A stretch of 64,000 bases of DNA from Owenia fusiformis (GCA_903813345.2 CAIIXF020000010.1:33779425-33843424), one strand, 5' to 3'. Shown: positions 46,648 to 59,159, numbered from the stretch's first letter. Notes: generated from the sequence alone by a model not told the origin. Numbers and translations: made by a program.

Positions 46648-49600
46648 ATGTTTGTATTTGTAAACATTTTAGGATTTTTCTTGGGTTTAGCGTTGATTTT
46701 AAGCGTAGTATTAATTGTATATTGTAGCTACATATATACATCGTCTCAAATACAATCATGTTCCGACACCGCCGATACACAGGTAGGAAAAAGTCCACTT
46801 ACTGTATTATTTTTTCTAAAAAAAGAATAATTCTCTGTAGGGGAAGTTGTCCTATCATCGCACGGGTACTCAGGGAAACTACTGACGATTTCAAATATGA
46901 TAACTTCAACTTACTTTGGGAATAGGAGACGAAAGATCAACTTTTCCTCTAAAATCTAAGTAGTGTTTGACATTTCTCAATCTCCGAACGCTAACACTTT
47001 AAGACCCCTTAGACTCGCATGTGCGGTGGTCCTAATTATCGCACAGTTGTCCTAATTATCGCACAGCTATGTTTCAGATGTCATTTCACGATACTGTATA
47101 CATTTCTCTGTTTATAACAGATACATACATATGCTGTAATCATTTTTCTATCAGTTTTAGTGTAAATATCAACAAAATATACATTATACACTTACTTTTC
47201 TGTCTTTATTTGGAGGGGGGTCAAAATTTGTCAGACGAATTTCACTTCTTGCGCAAAAGCATTTATGACAATGGCGGAAGTAAACAATTCTTAAAAAATG
47301 AAGAGATATTTCTGAATATATGAATAAATCATGAAGATTGGGAGTAATGGTGTTGAACTGTTTTTCGTAACACTGGTTTAAAAGATGGTGGGTGCATATT
47401 TTAGCTATTTAGGACAATTGTGCGATAATTAGGACCGTGCGATAATTAGGAACACTTCCCCTAGGCCTACCTCTTTCAAAGGCTGACTGCTCTGATAGAA
47501 CAGCCTTTGCACGCACCATATCACCCGCTACAAAATCTTGGCTTATTACTAGACAATTGTTGACTGATTTATTGCAAAAAGATTGACTATTGCATGTTGT
47601 TGACGATGCGCCCTTTTTAATAGATCTGCATCAGTTAGAGAAAAACCTTGTAGACCAAACATTGTATATTTCAGATAATGATTTAGACATTATTCATCAA
47701 CATTTCAGCTTCATACTTGGTCACATTCCATTTATGATGAGACATTACAAAAATGGTGGCACATATCCTGAATTTATACTGAAATGGGTGGAAGAGTATG
47801 GACCCGTCTTAGTATGTCATGTCATGCACAAAACCATGGTGTTTACTGTTGACCAAGAAGCAGTTAAGGTATGCAAATATATACTACATTAGTCAGGCCC
47901 GCAGCCAGGGGGGGGGGTTCACGTGACCCCTCCCCTTGCCAAAAATTCTTTCAAAGTCATGCAGTTTTTCACCATTCTGAGCGCGATTTTGGTCATATTT
48001 GGCCCAAAGTTGGGTAAAGTGAATTTTCTGGAATTTTCTAAAAAGTGAACCCCCCTTGGCAAATCCTGGCTATGGGTCTGTTCGTTGATCCAATTATATT
48101 ATTAACATTCACATATACACCCCTTTACAAGTGATCTATTCTGTTGCACTGGATTTGTTTACAGTAACTATTAAATATAACTGAAATGGAGAAGATAATG
48201 TTTCACAGCAAGTAAACCTGTGGAAAGAAGAGTTAAAAAACCTTAGTGAACCTCCTTTGTTTACATTACAAATTAAAAAATAGAAAAGTAGTCATCAATT
48301 TTTAAACTCTGAATAACAGAACTGATTTCACTTGTCTTCTATGGGTAATTTATTTGTATGTGAACTGAACAGGTCAGTGCCATTTGTAATAAACGTATTC
48401 ACCAGTTAAAAGACATTCAATGCAAGGCCACATGTTACCATGGAATCAGACATCCCTGGGGATATATTATGGATGACCCATTCCATGGTAACATTTGGGC
48501 TTTCATTGAATGTCTTTAACTGGTGAATAAGGTTATTAGAATAATAGTATTATGAATGGAAGAATATCATGTTGACACTCTGGCTGTTACCCTCTGTCAA
48601 TATGATATTTTCCTTTGCCAATATCATATTTTCCCTCGGAATAAAATTCATATTCCATCCCTCCCACTAGATAATCTCTATTTACTTCCCCTTGCATTCA
48701 CAGTGAAAAACAAATTATCACCTCTACAGCTTTAAAATGTTTATTTCCAGGAACTGCTTGTCAATGGGAATCACCCGAAATCTGAATTTGTGTATGGTCG
48801 GTTATCAAATCTTTTCGGAAACAGGTAACTTTATACTTATCCACCATTTGTCAGTAATAGATAAAAGATAGTGCAAACTATATCACCTGTCACATTGGAT
48901 AATTATAGTGATATCCTTTCATGAAATAAATATATTTTAAATAGTTAACCTTTAGATAAACAGAATAAATCCCATAAATTCAAGTAATATACAACTAATG
49001 CTTTTAAAATCTTTGCTTAAAGATTTGTTGGTAAGGGGTTACTTACAGAAACTGACCATGCTGTGTGGTCGGAAAGAAGGTCACTCTACAATGCTGCTTT
49101 TCACAGGGGGTAAGTAAATACTTTATGCCATTTTTTTCTTAAAAAAGAGTGGTATCGATATGGAAAACTGAATTCAACAATGTTTTTCTCTTAAACCAAT
49201 CATTGAAAACATTCTGTAAAAAAACACGGTATTTTATGATGTTGACTGATTGACAACAATTTAATGCGAAAATTATTTTAAAATATTTTATATAACTGTT
49301 TTGTGAACGTTTTTTTTTTTTTTTAGTGCAATTGTTGTTTGCTTTGTTTATTTCATTAACCAGATACTTTTTTAAAATCAACCAAAATGTCCTTTGTACA
49401 ATTACAATATTGAGAGACCTAAACATGTTGTGTTTATGTCGTTTTTTTCCAATGAGGTTCGGAAAGATGTTTCATTTTACTCAGGAAACATGATACCAAG
49501 AACAAAACAAGTGTTTGATGTGTTTTCTAAAACAATATAGATGAAAGTATATATATATATATTTTTCAAATTATATTGTTACCATTCAAAAGATGACCAT

Positions 49601-52600
49601 TAGATTGACAATGTGTTAAATTTTTAGATTTTATTTATGACTGGTTTAAGAGAAACGTGTGTTCAAAAAGTTATCCATATCGATACCACTCCTTTCTTAT
49701 GTTTCTGTAGAATTTAGAGTGTCAAATACGTGTCTTTTTATTCCTCGTTTTAAGTTAAGTTTATTCACTTTGAAGCAATTTCTCTAAAGGTTTGGGAAAA
49801 GTAATGGTAATGCATAAAAGACTCATTAACTTCATAACAAAACAGAAAATACTCAGTTAAAGTCAGTTTGTTTTTCTGCCCAATAAATGAACATACCCGG
49901 CTATGTTAACTTTTCTTGAAAATTTAAGACTTAAGAAAATTTAAGAACTTCACTTGATGATAATGACTTTAATATTGGACTATGATTCATTTTAGGCATT
50001 TTGAATAACACCTTTATTTTCATGGCAGGTATTTGATGCATTTAATGCCAGTGTTCAACACAACATCAGATGTTCTTGTTGAAAAACTAAAGAGTGTTGC
50101 CGATACAGGGAATGTCATCTCCATGGCTTCGGAACTCTCCAAGGCAACACTCGATATCATAGGCAAGGTATTTAAAATAAGTCCATTTCAAAAGGCTTTT
50201 ATGAATCGCATCTCATTTCTTTATCTACTACAAGTACATGTATTGCTATCCATTTAACCAATTTTCAGAAGATTCCCTTGACCTTTTAACCATATGCAAT
50301 AATGTGCAAATGTGGGACATATTTTTTGAAATGTATTCATAAGTTGCTTTGAGTGTCATTCATAATCTTTTGATCCTTACACAGGACACAAATGCAAATT
50401 ATACCTTACACGAAGTTCATTATTGCAGTTGACCTTGATATTCTGTTTTTAAGTTAATTTGATCTTGACTTGTTCTGCATTTGACCTTGACCATCTACTT
50501 TTATTATGCATTTGACCCTGACCTTCAATTTCCAGGTTTCAATTGACCTTGACCTACTTTCATTCTGCATTTGACCATGACCTACTTTCATTCGGCATTT
50601 GACCTTGACCTTCTATTTTCAGGTTGCATTTGACCTTGACATCAACAGTCTTAGAGATCTGAAACAGCCTTTCCCAAAAGCCATGTTCACAGTTCTCACA
50701 GGGTTTGATACAAAAGTTAAAAATCTCTTTTCAGAGGTAAGATATTAGAATAATATGATTACAGTTGCATACATAATTAAGTATTGGAATTAAAAGTCAG
50801 TATTATACATGCTGCCCTGTCAACCCTCAAGCATTAGGCGTGATTGTCACGCATTAGGCGTGACTGTCACGCCTTTGCTGGAAAAAATGAAATCACACAT
50901 CAAATTTGTATGTATGATAAAATGTCAAGCAAATCACACATTATGTTGATATTAAAAAAAATTGCTTTTTATAAAATGCAGATATGGTAAAAAAGAACAT
51001 CGAAAAACGAACGCATTTTGTTCTGACTTTTCACTTCCATTCTGTATATGTCACGCATTCGCTTCGAAATATGTGTACCTATACATGTACATGATGTGTG
51101 ACATAGATAATATGATTGAGTGAGGAATTAAAGTCCTGGAAATCGAAATCCTGATAATAAGAGCCCTCATCCACATGACAAAAAACTAAAAAGAAATTGT
51201 TTTAGACTGTGAGTCACTCATAAGCGATATAATACTTGATGAACATAATATTTAGAGTATTTGTTTTAATCAAATGGCCCTCATTGCATTCGAAGCAGAT
51301 TCAAAATTCACATATATTTTTCACACTTTTTTCAGTATAACCCTAAATTCTGGGCAGCTGGTCTCGAAATAGGTAGTGCTATAAAGTTGTTACGCCAATC
51401 AGCCAAAGATTCACTTGACCACCGTACAGAGATGTTGCGTAATGATGAGCCAGTTCCTAATGATATCCTAACACATATGGCAAAAATGGCAGGTGCTTAT
51501 ATATATATATAACTACAGGGTGTTCATAGTGTCTCTTTACATTTTACACTGACTCTTTATTGTTATTGCAAAGATTTTATGGACATCCTGTAGTTTATTG
51601 AACTACAAAAAAGAGTGGCTATTAATGTGTCCATATTAATGTGTCCATGTGTGAATAGAGTCCATTTTTGGTTTTGATTAAAATTCTGTGTGTAGTAATT
51701 GTAATTGTCAACCCCTCAGTTGGTTCAGCGAACCAATCACAACTTTTTCCTCATACCTTCACAAAAATTGGCCAAGTAAAGACAATAATCCATAGGAACC
51801 ATAATTTTGCAGTCATTCTTGTTTTTAAATATAGCGCTAGTTTAACCAATTATTCTACCTCTAAGATCGTAACTGTTTACTTCATTCCTCGCTAGTTCGC
51901 TCTCTTCCTGCAGTATTTCTCCTTTTAAAGCATAACCATTTTAGCATTTGTACTTACAGATATGATGCCTGCGCTTCACAAGGAGAAACTCATAGACGAC
52001 TATGTTACATTCTTTCTAGCAGGTGAGTTTGTGTTATTTTTATGTCATTACTACATCCACAAGTGGTGACATATTGTTATAATCTCAAACTTTTGTGGAT
52101 AGTTTTTTGCAGTTGGTAGTTGGTGGTTGGTGATCAGCATCTATAACAAATGGGAGGTGGTAATATTGCATATTAAGGCCTTGTGAATGATTGAAAACAA
52201 AATACAGAAATAACCAAGCTGAATACCATTGGGCCAAAAGTGTTTCATTTCAAGTTTCTTACCATGGTAGTCAATGTGAGAATGTAAAATTATTGAGACG
52301 GGGAAAAGTGTTCTCATCAAGAGGTGTTCCGACAAGTGAGGTGTTCTAATGTATGGGTTTTTAAAAATATTTGTTTCAACAATAGTCACACTTTACTAAT
52401 ATCCTTTTTTGGGATTTTTTCGAAATAAGCCATCATTGGATATGTTTTTAACACAGTTTTGCCACATGTAAATGCTTTAAGAGTATTTTAAAAAATTTTA
52501 CAATTTGTTTTGTTGTTAAACACAGTCAATTTTATGTAGTTATATCAAGGTGAATTTAAGGAAATGTGTCATGTTTATTTTCAGGCCATGACACAACAGC

Positions 52601-55600
52601 AAATCTGATGAGTTTCTTTTTGATTGAGTTAGGACGTCATCCTGATATTGCAGATAAGTAAGTTCTTAATAAATTTTTAACACCCCCCTCCTGAAAACAC
52701 AGAAAGTGTCATATTTTGGGTTACTCCTGAAAGTAACCCCCTCTTGAAAAAGGTGTTACATTTTGGGTTACTCCTGAAAGTAACACCCTCCCTGAAAATG
52801 GAATATATTGATATGCCTAAATATGGATAGTAAAAGACTTTCGATAGATATAGACTAGAGGATGCACATAATACGCCACTTATGCTTGGGCATTAAATAT
52901 AGTGCCAGGCTCTAAGTCATTTTATATGTGAAACTGACAGCCTGCGATTATTATAACAGTCATATTCCTTTTTTATCCTATTGCCCCAGGTTGTTTTAAA
53001 ACAGTTCTAAATTATTTCAGGTTATACGCAGAAATTGATGACATGGTTGGTAAAAAGGAGAGCATCACATATACAGAATTAAACCAACTTGAATACCTCA
53101 ATATGTGTTTGAAAGAAACACTACGTCTTTATCCACCTGCAGCTGTAACATTCAGGGATACCAGGTATTATTATATAACTTCCATATTCCTCACTCTTTG
53201 ATTGGTCAATATCTAAAATGAGACTTAGAAATAAGAAGTCATATTTTCCAGTCAAGAGTTTCTCGTTAAAAAAGCATTTTGACGACTGGGCATATTCCCT
53301 TAGACTTAAGGAAAAAAAGGTAATCTGTCAGAGAATTTTAAACCAATCAACATAATCTATGTTTGAAGCTATCTTTTCAAAATTTTTTAAAAGAACAATT
53401 GAAATATCTGATCAAATTTTAAAAATCAAAATTTATTGAATATAATATAAGATGCAGGAAATACCAGAAATGTCCATATTTACATAATAGTTGAATTACT
53501 CGAGGCAGAATACGAATCATGTTTTAATTGTTTTTGAAACTAATAACGCATTACGATTACTGTTTTCAGAGATGAAATAAAGATATGCGGATATGACATA
53601 CCAAAAGGCACAATTTGTGCAGTAAGTTGTGTTTCCGTTGCTCAAACATTTATTGCAATCATGGGACTTAGCCAGATATTACAACTCACCTCATAATTTC
53701 TTTCTTAAACTGGAATGAAGTGAATAAGTTTCTCATATTTCAAGAATGTTCTCTTCATGGCTGATTACCTTATTCATAGATTCTTGTCGCGTTTACTATT
53801 TTCCACTTTTTTTCTAAAGTTTGAATGAAATGTCTGATTTTATTGCATTTCTATACAATTTAGAGTGTTGACTACATGTCTGTTTACCTTATTCCTTGCC
53901 AATAGACGTTTCCGATAAATCGTGCCACCTTTTGATCCATCAGAGAAACCACAATATATTGGCTAGATTGTTGATGTCATTGGTTGTAGGTAGCAAACTG
54001 CCCATTCAAAAATGGTATTAACTTTTTGCTAATTTTATAAAAGTACAACCTATAACTGCACACCTGTTTACTTTATTCCTTGCTAATTCCACTTATTTCC
54101 ATTCTATTTTGCATTTCAAACTCAATCCCATGACATGTTTTTCAATGAATTTCTTATTTCAGGTGAGTCCTTTTGCCTCTGCAAGACTTGAAGAAAACTT
54201 TCCTGATCCACTGGACTTCAATCCAGAAAGATTTAGGCCAACTGCTCAATTTAGGTTGGTCCGTTTTTATGTCCCACCACAAATGGTGTCGAACTGTTAT
54301 AGTGTCCAACTGTTTTTGGTGTTCGGTGGTTGGTGTTTGGCAGTCAGTGGTTGTTGTTCAGCATTTGTAACTAATTGTATGTGGTGAAATTTTGCATGTT
54401 AATGTCTTGTACTTTCAATGTTACCTCCATCAACATAAGTGAAATTTTGTTAGTTATAGCCAGTTGGTGGACCATTTGTCTGTATATTGTTATGCTATGT
54501 ATTGTCATGGTTATGCTGTATATTGTCATGGTTATGCTGTATATTGTCATGGTTATGCTGTATATTGTCATGGTTATGCTGTATATTGTCATGGTTATGC
54601 TGTATATTGTCATGGTTATGCTGTATATTGTCGTGGTTATGCTGTATATTGTCATGGTTATGCTATGTATTGTCATGGTTATGCTATATATTGTCATGGT
54701 TATGCTGTATATTGTCATGGTTATGCTTTATTGCAATCAGGTTGTGACATTTTCTTGAGATATCACTCAAAAAACTATTGAGTTATATTTTTTCATTTAA
54801 AGGTAGTTGCTCTAACATCCACAGAACATATTCGTCAATAATCATTCTAATCAATTAAGAGACTCTTCTTGATCACTTGTGAAAAGTTTTGAATGAAACA
54901 TGGGCTACATGGTTTCTATTCAGGAAGTCTTTCTCTTGGCTTTCTGGACGGACCTTTTTCAAACTGGTGTTAATTCATTATAAAACAGTCGTACAGTATA
55001 TGGAGTAAGTAAAATTAAATGTAATAAAATTAATCGAGCTACATGTAGCAAGATGTCAGAGCAATTACCTTTAAGACAAAATACATATCCTGAATTCTGA
55101 TTCAGAAACTGGAAAATGTGAAAACTGAAACTCAACCATCAATATTTTAAAAATCAAAACTGATATTTTGGAAGACTGAAAGTTGAAAATTGAATTAACT
55201 GCTTGAATATTAGCCTAAACATTATTTATTTTCATGTTTGATTATTGGGGATTATTCAACTAAAATTATCAAACTAAATCAGTTAATACATCTAGGACAT
55301 TGAGATATTCCAGTACTACATGTCAAAGGTTCTAGTATGAAAATGCTCAAAATGTTAATAAAAAATGTGCAGATAATTACTTTCTTTTGCAGACCAAAGA
55401 TCTATGGTTACTTTCCCTTCTCAATTGGCCCCAGAACATGTATAGGACAAACATTTGCTCAGGTATTAGAACTGGAGTATCATTTATTTACTCTTATAAT
55501 TCTCTTTCATCATAATTTTCAGTTCTCAGTTTATCGCTAATTTTTTATTAAACCTGCACATCGCTCCAAAACGCAATCTTGGGTTGTTTCGGGGGTGAAC

Positions 55601-56216
55601 TTTATCATTTTGAGCTTAATGAAAGATTATAGAATGATGAACAAATGGGGCAAATGTTGTGTATAAATACTTACGATAAATGTGTCATTTCAAACATTGT
55701 TCATTGAATAGCTTCGATTGGTCCCGCACTAGCTTTTTTATTTTTTTTTTAACTAAATGATTGTTCTTTGATATTACGCAGAAAAAACAATTTTCATGTA
55801 CATTACACATTATATTAGAGCTTGAAAATGTAAAAACAATATATGTCAACATATTTCGTTTTGGAGCGATGTGCAAGTTTAATCATTTGTGATGATCATC
55901 ACATTCTCAAAACATCCTCATCATCATTTTTTGAATCATTAACATTTCAATTATCTTCATTTTTGATAATCATCAATTTATTTTGAATCATCATCAGTTT
56001 TAATCATCTTCATCATCACAAACATTTTTATTTTCAATCATTCATTCATTCAGTTATCTGAGGATTCTTGTTTTTCAGATTGAAGCTAAGGTTGTGCTAG
56101 TGAAACTCTTACAAAACTTCACATTCCAACTGGACTCTTCGCAAAATTTTGGATTGGCTGAGAGTACCACCCTCAAACCTCGGGGAGGGGCGATGTGTAG
56201 TGTCATACTTCGGTAG
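46648..56216 (+). CDS. CYP46A1-like: Cytochrome P450, CYP46A1-like
   Basis: Exons: 46648-46782, 47635-47868 (start uncertain), 48751-48824, 49023-49109, 50029-50167, 50623-50736, 51336-51492, 51960-52022, 52585-52657, 53021-53164, 53570-53621, 54163-54254, 55393-55462 and 56079-56216. This gives about 523 aa; from exon 3 on the GT-AG junctions and phases are consistent. An N-terminal membrane anchor spans residues 1-32. I-helix AGHDTT is at about 334-339, the ExxR motif ETLR at 391-394, PERF at 445-448 and the heme loop FSIGPRTCIG at 464-473 with Cys471. SFILGHIPFM and the following WVEEYGPV resemble the CYP46A1 N-terminal domain. That family hydroxylates cholesterol at C24 in the ER. The substrate here is an inference. 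The PPGP hinge before SFILGH was not found, and the exon 1 to exon 2 link is the weak point. Intron 5 ends in a tandem repeat, and many introns hold MITEs. Confidence 0.9.
46838..47463. mobile_element. TIR element in P450 intron 1
   Basis: TAGGGGAAGTTGTCCTAT at the left mirrors a right end AGGAACACTTCCCCTA, with TA at both edges. Repeated CCTAATTATCGCACA blocks lie near both ends. It is about 626 bp, and its open frames carry no transposase motif. Confidence 0.7.
47893..48085. mobile_element. GTAGCCAGG-type MITE, third copy
   Basis: GTCAGGCCCGCAGCCAGG opens the element and CCTGGCTATGGGTCTG closes it. It shares CATGCAGTTTTTCACCATT and CCCCTTGGCAAATCC with the 28070 copy. It lies in a P450 intron. 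Confidence 0.7.
48388..48537. repeat. Foldback in a P450 intron
   Basis: TATTCACCAGTTAAAAGACA and ATGTTACCATGGAATCAGAC on the left are mirrored by ATTCCATGGTAACATTTGGG and GTCTTTAACTGGTGAATAAG on the right. The centre is about 30 bases. Confidence 0.75.
49145..49692. mobile_element. TIR element in P450 intron 4
   Basis: GAGTGGTATCGATATGGA at the left is mirrored by TCCATATCGATACCACTC at the right, followed inward by TTCTCTTAAACCAATCA / TGGTTTAAGAGAAACG. The 548-bp element is AT-rich and non-coding. Confidence 0.75.
50395..50650 (+). repeat. Tandem repeat spanning the exon 6 splice acceptor
   Basis: The phrase TGCATTTGACCTTGACC recurs about seven times between 50395 and the exon. It continues across the real acceptor into the first codons of exon 6 (GTTGCATTTGACCTTGACAT at 50623). 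A second acceptor-like copy, CAATTTCCAG then GTTTCAATTGACCTTGACC, begins at 50536. Confidence 0.75.
51511..51595. mobile_element. 85-bp TA-flanked MITE
   Basis: AACTACAGGGTGTTCATA and TATGGACATCCTGTAGTT are 18-bp inverted ends with two mismatches. TA next to CAGG at both ends fits a Tc1/mariner-type target site. It lies in a P450 intron. Confidence 0.7.
52058..52185. repeat. TGTAACAAATGG family, copy 2
   Basis: Blocks TTATAATCTCAAACTTTTGT, GTTGGTGGTTGG, CTATAACAAATGGGAGGTGG and TTGCATATTAAG follow the order of the copy at 3898. Confidence 0.6.
52665..52800. repeat. 58-bp direct repeat, two copies
   Basis: TTTTGGGTTACTCCTGAAAG and TAACMCCCTCYYTGAAAA occur twice in tandem, just after P450 exon 9. 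Confidence 0.7.
54272..54413. repeat. TGTAACAAATGG family, copy 3
   Basis: TTATAGTGTCCAACTGTTTT, GGTGTTCGGTGGTTGGTGTT, TTGTAACTAATTG, TGGTGAAATTTTGCATGTTA. It starts 17 bases after the donor of P450 exon 12, so it lies at the head of intron 12. Confidence 0.65.
54484..54735. repeat. 21-bp minisatellite, about 12 copies
   Basis: The unit TATATTGTCATGGTTATGCT plus G is nearly perfect. It lies in P450 intron 12. Because the period is seven codons, every frame stays open and creates several false ORFs on both strands. Confidence 0.9.
55548..55882. mobile_element. TIR element in P450 intron 13
   Basis: TTAAACCTGCACATCGCTCC and GGAGCGATGTGCAAGTTTAA are the inverted ends of a 335-bp AT-rich element without coding potential. 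Confidence 0.75.
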
Positions 56217-56508
56217 TCTACTACTCAGGCACAGTTGAATCAGTTTGCCCTGAATTCTACAAATACTTAATTTTGTTATGATTCTAAGTATTTTTCCATT
56301 TTGGTAATGGATCCCAAGATGAGACTTTTCAGATATTTTTTAATCATAATTTTTTCATAAGTAGGCCTAAGGACTTACTTTGCAGCAATACGAATACAAT
56401 GCAGTATAGTTACTATTAATAATTAGTCATTTTTGTGCCATGACATTGTTGTATTTTATATTTTTATATTTCATATAGCTAATTTTTAATTGTCTGTATT
56501 CTATACCT

Positions 56509-56589
56509 GCATCCTCCGAACGCAGGGTTCCAGACATCATCCACAAAGTTCCTTCCTTCAAGTTCTGGAGGCCTGTGTTCGGAGGATGT
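56509..56589. mobile_element. CATCCTCCGAACGCAGG foldback, copy 1
   Basis: CATCCTCCGAACGCAGG at the left and CCTGTGTTCGGAGGATG at the right are inverted, with CCAGACATCATCCACAAAGT inside. Related copies are at 57162-57264 and 63009-63256. It lies in the P450 3' UTR or just beyond. Confidence 0.7.
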
Positions 56590-56639
56590 ATACCTGTAGT
56601 GAAAGATGTACACTACAATCAAGCAATACAGTTTTATAA

Positions 56640-56645
56640 AATAAA
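56640..56645 (+). terminator. Candidate P450 polyadenylation signal
   Basis: This is the first AATAAA downstream of the P450 stop, about 424 bases away. A similar AATAAA-bearing block recurs near 57115 because the surrounding sequence is duplicated, with TTGTTATACTTTATATTTCA repeated at 56667 and 56777. Confidence 0.4.
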
Positions 56646-57161
56646 AAGTAATTTTGTGCCAGGACATTGTTATACTTTATATTTCATATACCTAAATGTT
56701 AATAACTATGTCTGTATTCCACATGTACCTGTAATATGTACATTACAATCAAACAAGTAATTCCGTGCCATGACATTGTTATACTTTATATTTCATATAC
56801 CTAAATGTTAATAATTGAGCCAGGCCACATGAAAAGGGGTCTTATCACAGATTTTTCAATATTTTTATTTTTTGTTTATCTTAAAAAGCACAAAAAGACC
56901 TTTCAAATGAGTCATGACTTATGTCTTAACAATTTTTCCTTGCATATATAGACCAAAATTTGAATTTAGCACATTTTCCTCTTAATCTTGGGCACATTTT
57001 TGGCTCTGTAGCACAATTTTCATTTTTGTGATAAGACCGGTTTTCCTATGGCCGGGCTCAATTATGTCTGTATTCTACATGTACCTGTAAGATATACATC
57101 ACAATCAAAGTTTTATAAATAAAAAGTAATTATTGTTCCATAATTTTTCATTATGTCTATT

Positions 57162-57264
57162 CCATCCTCCAAATGCAGATGTCCAGAACTCATCCACAAA
57201 TTTTATCTTGGAAGAATGAAGGAATGTAATGTTTTGTCTGTGAAACCCTGCATTGAGAGGATGG
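57162..57264. mobile_element. CATCCTCC foldback, copy 2
   Basis: CCATCCTCCAAATGCAGATG, CCAGAACTCATCCACAAATT and the closing CCCTGCATTGAGAGGATGG match the 56509 copy in order. Confidence 0.6.
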
Positions 57265-57288
57265 TCTGTATTCTGACTTTTTTTTATA

Positions 57289-57400
57289 TCGCCACCAGAA
57301 TGGGTGACATTTTGTTATAGTCTACAACTTTTTGTGATGGGGGAGTTCAGCTTTTGGCATCTGTAAAAAATGGGAGGTGGTGATATTTTGCATGTTCACT
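57289..57400. repeat. TGTAACAAATGG family, copy 4
   Basis: It has TGTTATAGTCTACAACTTTT, TCTGTAAAAAATGGGAGG and TGGTGATATTTTGCATGTTC in family order. A fifth, shorter copy (TCTGTAACAAATGGCATGTG) lies at 58250-58322. Confidence 0.6.
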
Positions 57401-59159
57401 TTGTTTATTGTGTAATGTTAAAGAGGCTCTATGCCATAGGATAGCACAATCAAGACCCCTCTGGACTTTTTTGCATATTGAGTTTCGCCCAATATATACT
57501 CATCTACTTACCAAAGAAGTCCCAAATCCCCCTCTTTCAGTGTTAATTGTGCGATTGTGCTGGCCAATCTAATTATTTTCGAAGAAATTAATTCAATCTG
57601 AAGTTTGAATATTCCGGGAAAGTCCTCCTGTTATCTGATTGGTCATTGAATTTGTTTATCATAAACCTGATTGGCTCCCTGGTTCAAGGCGCTCGTGCGA
57701 CTCAATGGGGATTCCCCTCGATAGCCGAGGAATTGATTGTTAAATTCTAGAGTTTGGTTGTTATGTTGATTATTTCAGATATTTCGGCAATAATATACCC
57801 AAAAGTTATTCTTAAGATATATCCATGGTATGTGAGCTATTATATGAGCAATAACAATAGGACATCATTGATTGTCTTGGGTAGAAACCTATGGCATAAT
57901 GCATCTTTAATGTTTATTTTCTTGCAATTTTATGCTGTACGAGGAATAAGAAGGGTTAGCGAGTTCAAAATATTTACAGCAAACTTTCTAAAATCATTCC
58001 AATGTTTCCCTTTAACAATCCTAATTTTATTTTCCAAAAAATATATGATCAAATATGGGAGTTATTTAAGATGCAGAAATGTTCAAATTCATTTTTTAAA
58101 TTGAAAGGGATGTCACTCTTTCTATTTTTTGACATATGTCATAAAAAATTAATGGTTTAACCTTTAAGTCAAGACTGTTGGGACTTATTCAAAAAATCGG
58201 AGTAAGTTTTTATGTTATTTGACATATCCTTCGTCTCCATTTTTTCGACCATGATTGGTGTCTGACGTGTGGTGGTCTGTAACAAATGGCATGTGGTGAT
58301 ATTTTGCTTATTAATGCTTTGTTTGAACTTGCACTGAATTCATCTCTATCCCTTCTATGCCATTATCTCTGTCTGTATTGAATTTTTATATAAATTTTTG
58401 CTTCATGTACCTGTCTGTACCTTTTGTAAGATGTGCAATCAAACAATATAGTATTATTAAATAAAATAAAATTATTCTTATTAACAAAACACATTTACGT
58501 ATTTTATGTTTTATGATATTTATCAGTTTTTAACTTATAACATTTACAGCGTGTTTACAATTATTAGACTCCGCTAACAAACTATTCCAGCAACGACCTT
58601 GTTTGGTATAACAAACAACATTATGTCAAACAACCATATGCCAAACAGGTAAAGCCATTCAACATTTTGAAATAAATAATTGTCTCGGGCTTTCCAAAAT
58701 AGTATAGACAGAGATTTATGAAATCCAAATATCTTTTATGATTTCTTTTACTATACTTTAAAAAAAATATGAAAGATTGCAGAGAACAGTAGAAACCTGA
58801 ATCATTATTCATGACATTTTCAAAAACAGCCTCTAAGTTTGGATGTCATTTAAATATATTCAGTCCATGCAGGATACTAATTTTATCCTATAGAGAGTAT
58901 CATACATAAAGTTTGAATAACAAATACAAGCCTATGATAAAAAATTGTTGTCTGATGTATCAATACAAAACTATGAGGAAAAATAGGTTTATCAGTACTA
59001 AAATAATAAAAATAGAGGAACAATCTAATTATCTATCAATATAGAGTAAGGTAATTTTGAAGACAATTTAAACCCATGTCTAACTGAGTTGTTTAACAGA
59101 TTACATATAATTCAATATCGAATCTCATGCTTAATATCAGTCCAAATATTTTTATGAAC
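57401..59159. other. Non-coding stretch downstream of the P450
   Basis: An open frame of 116 codons at 57754-58104 has hydrophobic segments but no recognisable domain. Just upstream are CTGATTGGTC, CTGATTGGCT and a GC-richer patch near 57690 that could be promoter-like (ATTGG = inverted CCAAT). I do not call a gene. Confidence 0.35.

Noticed and set aside
54371-54781. ORFs within P450 intron 12
   Set aside because: They are 21-bp minisatellite frames; the intron is bounded by good splice sites at 54255 and 54162/55392.
57754-58104. 116-codon ORF with hydrophobic segments
   Set aside because: No recognised domain, no compelling start and an AT-driven composition. Nearby CCAAT-like sites are suggestive only.
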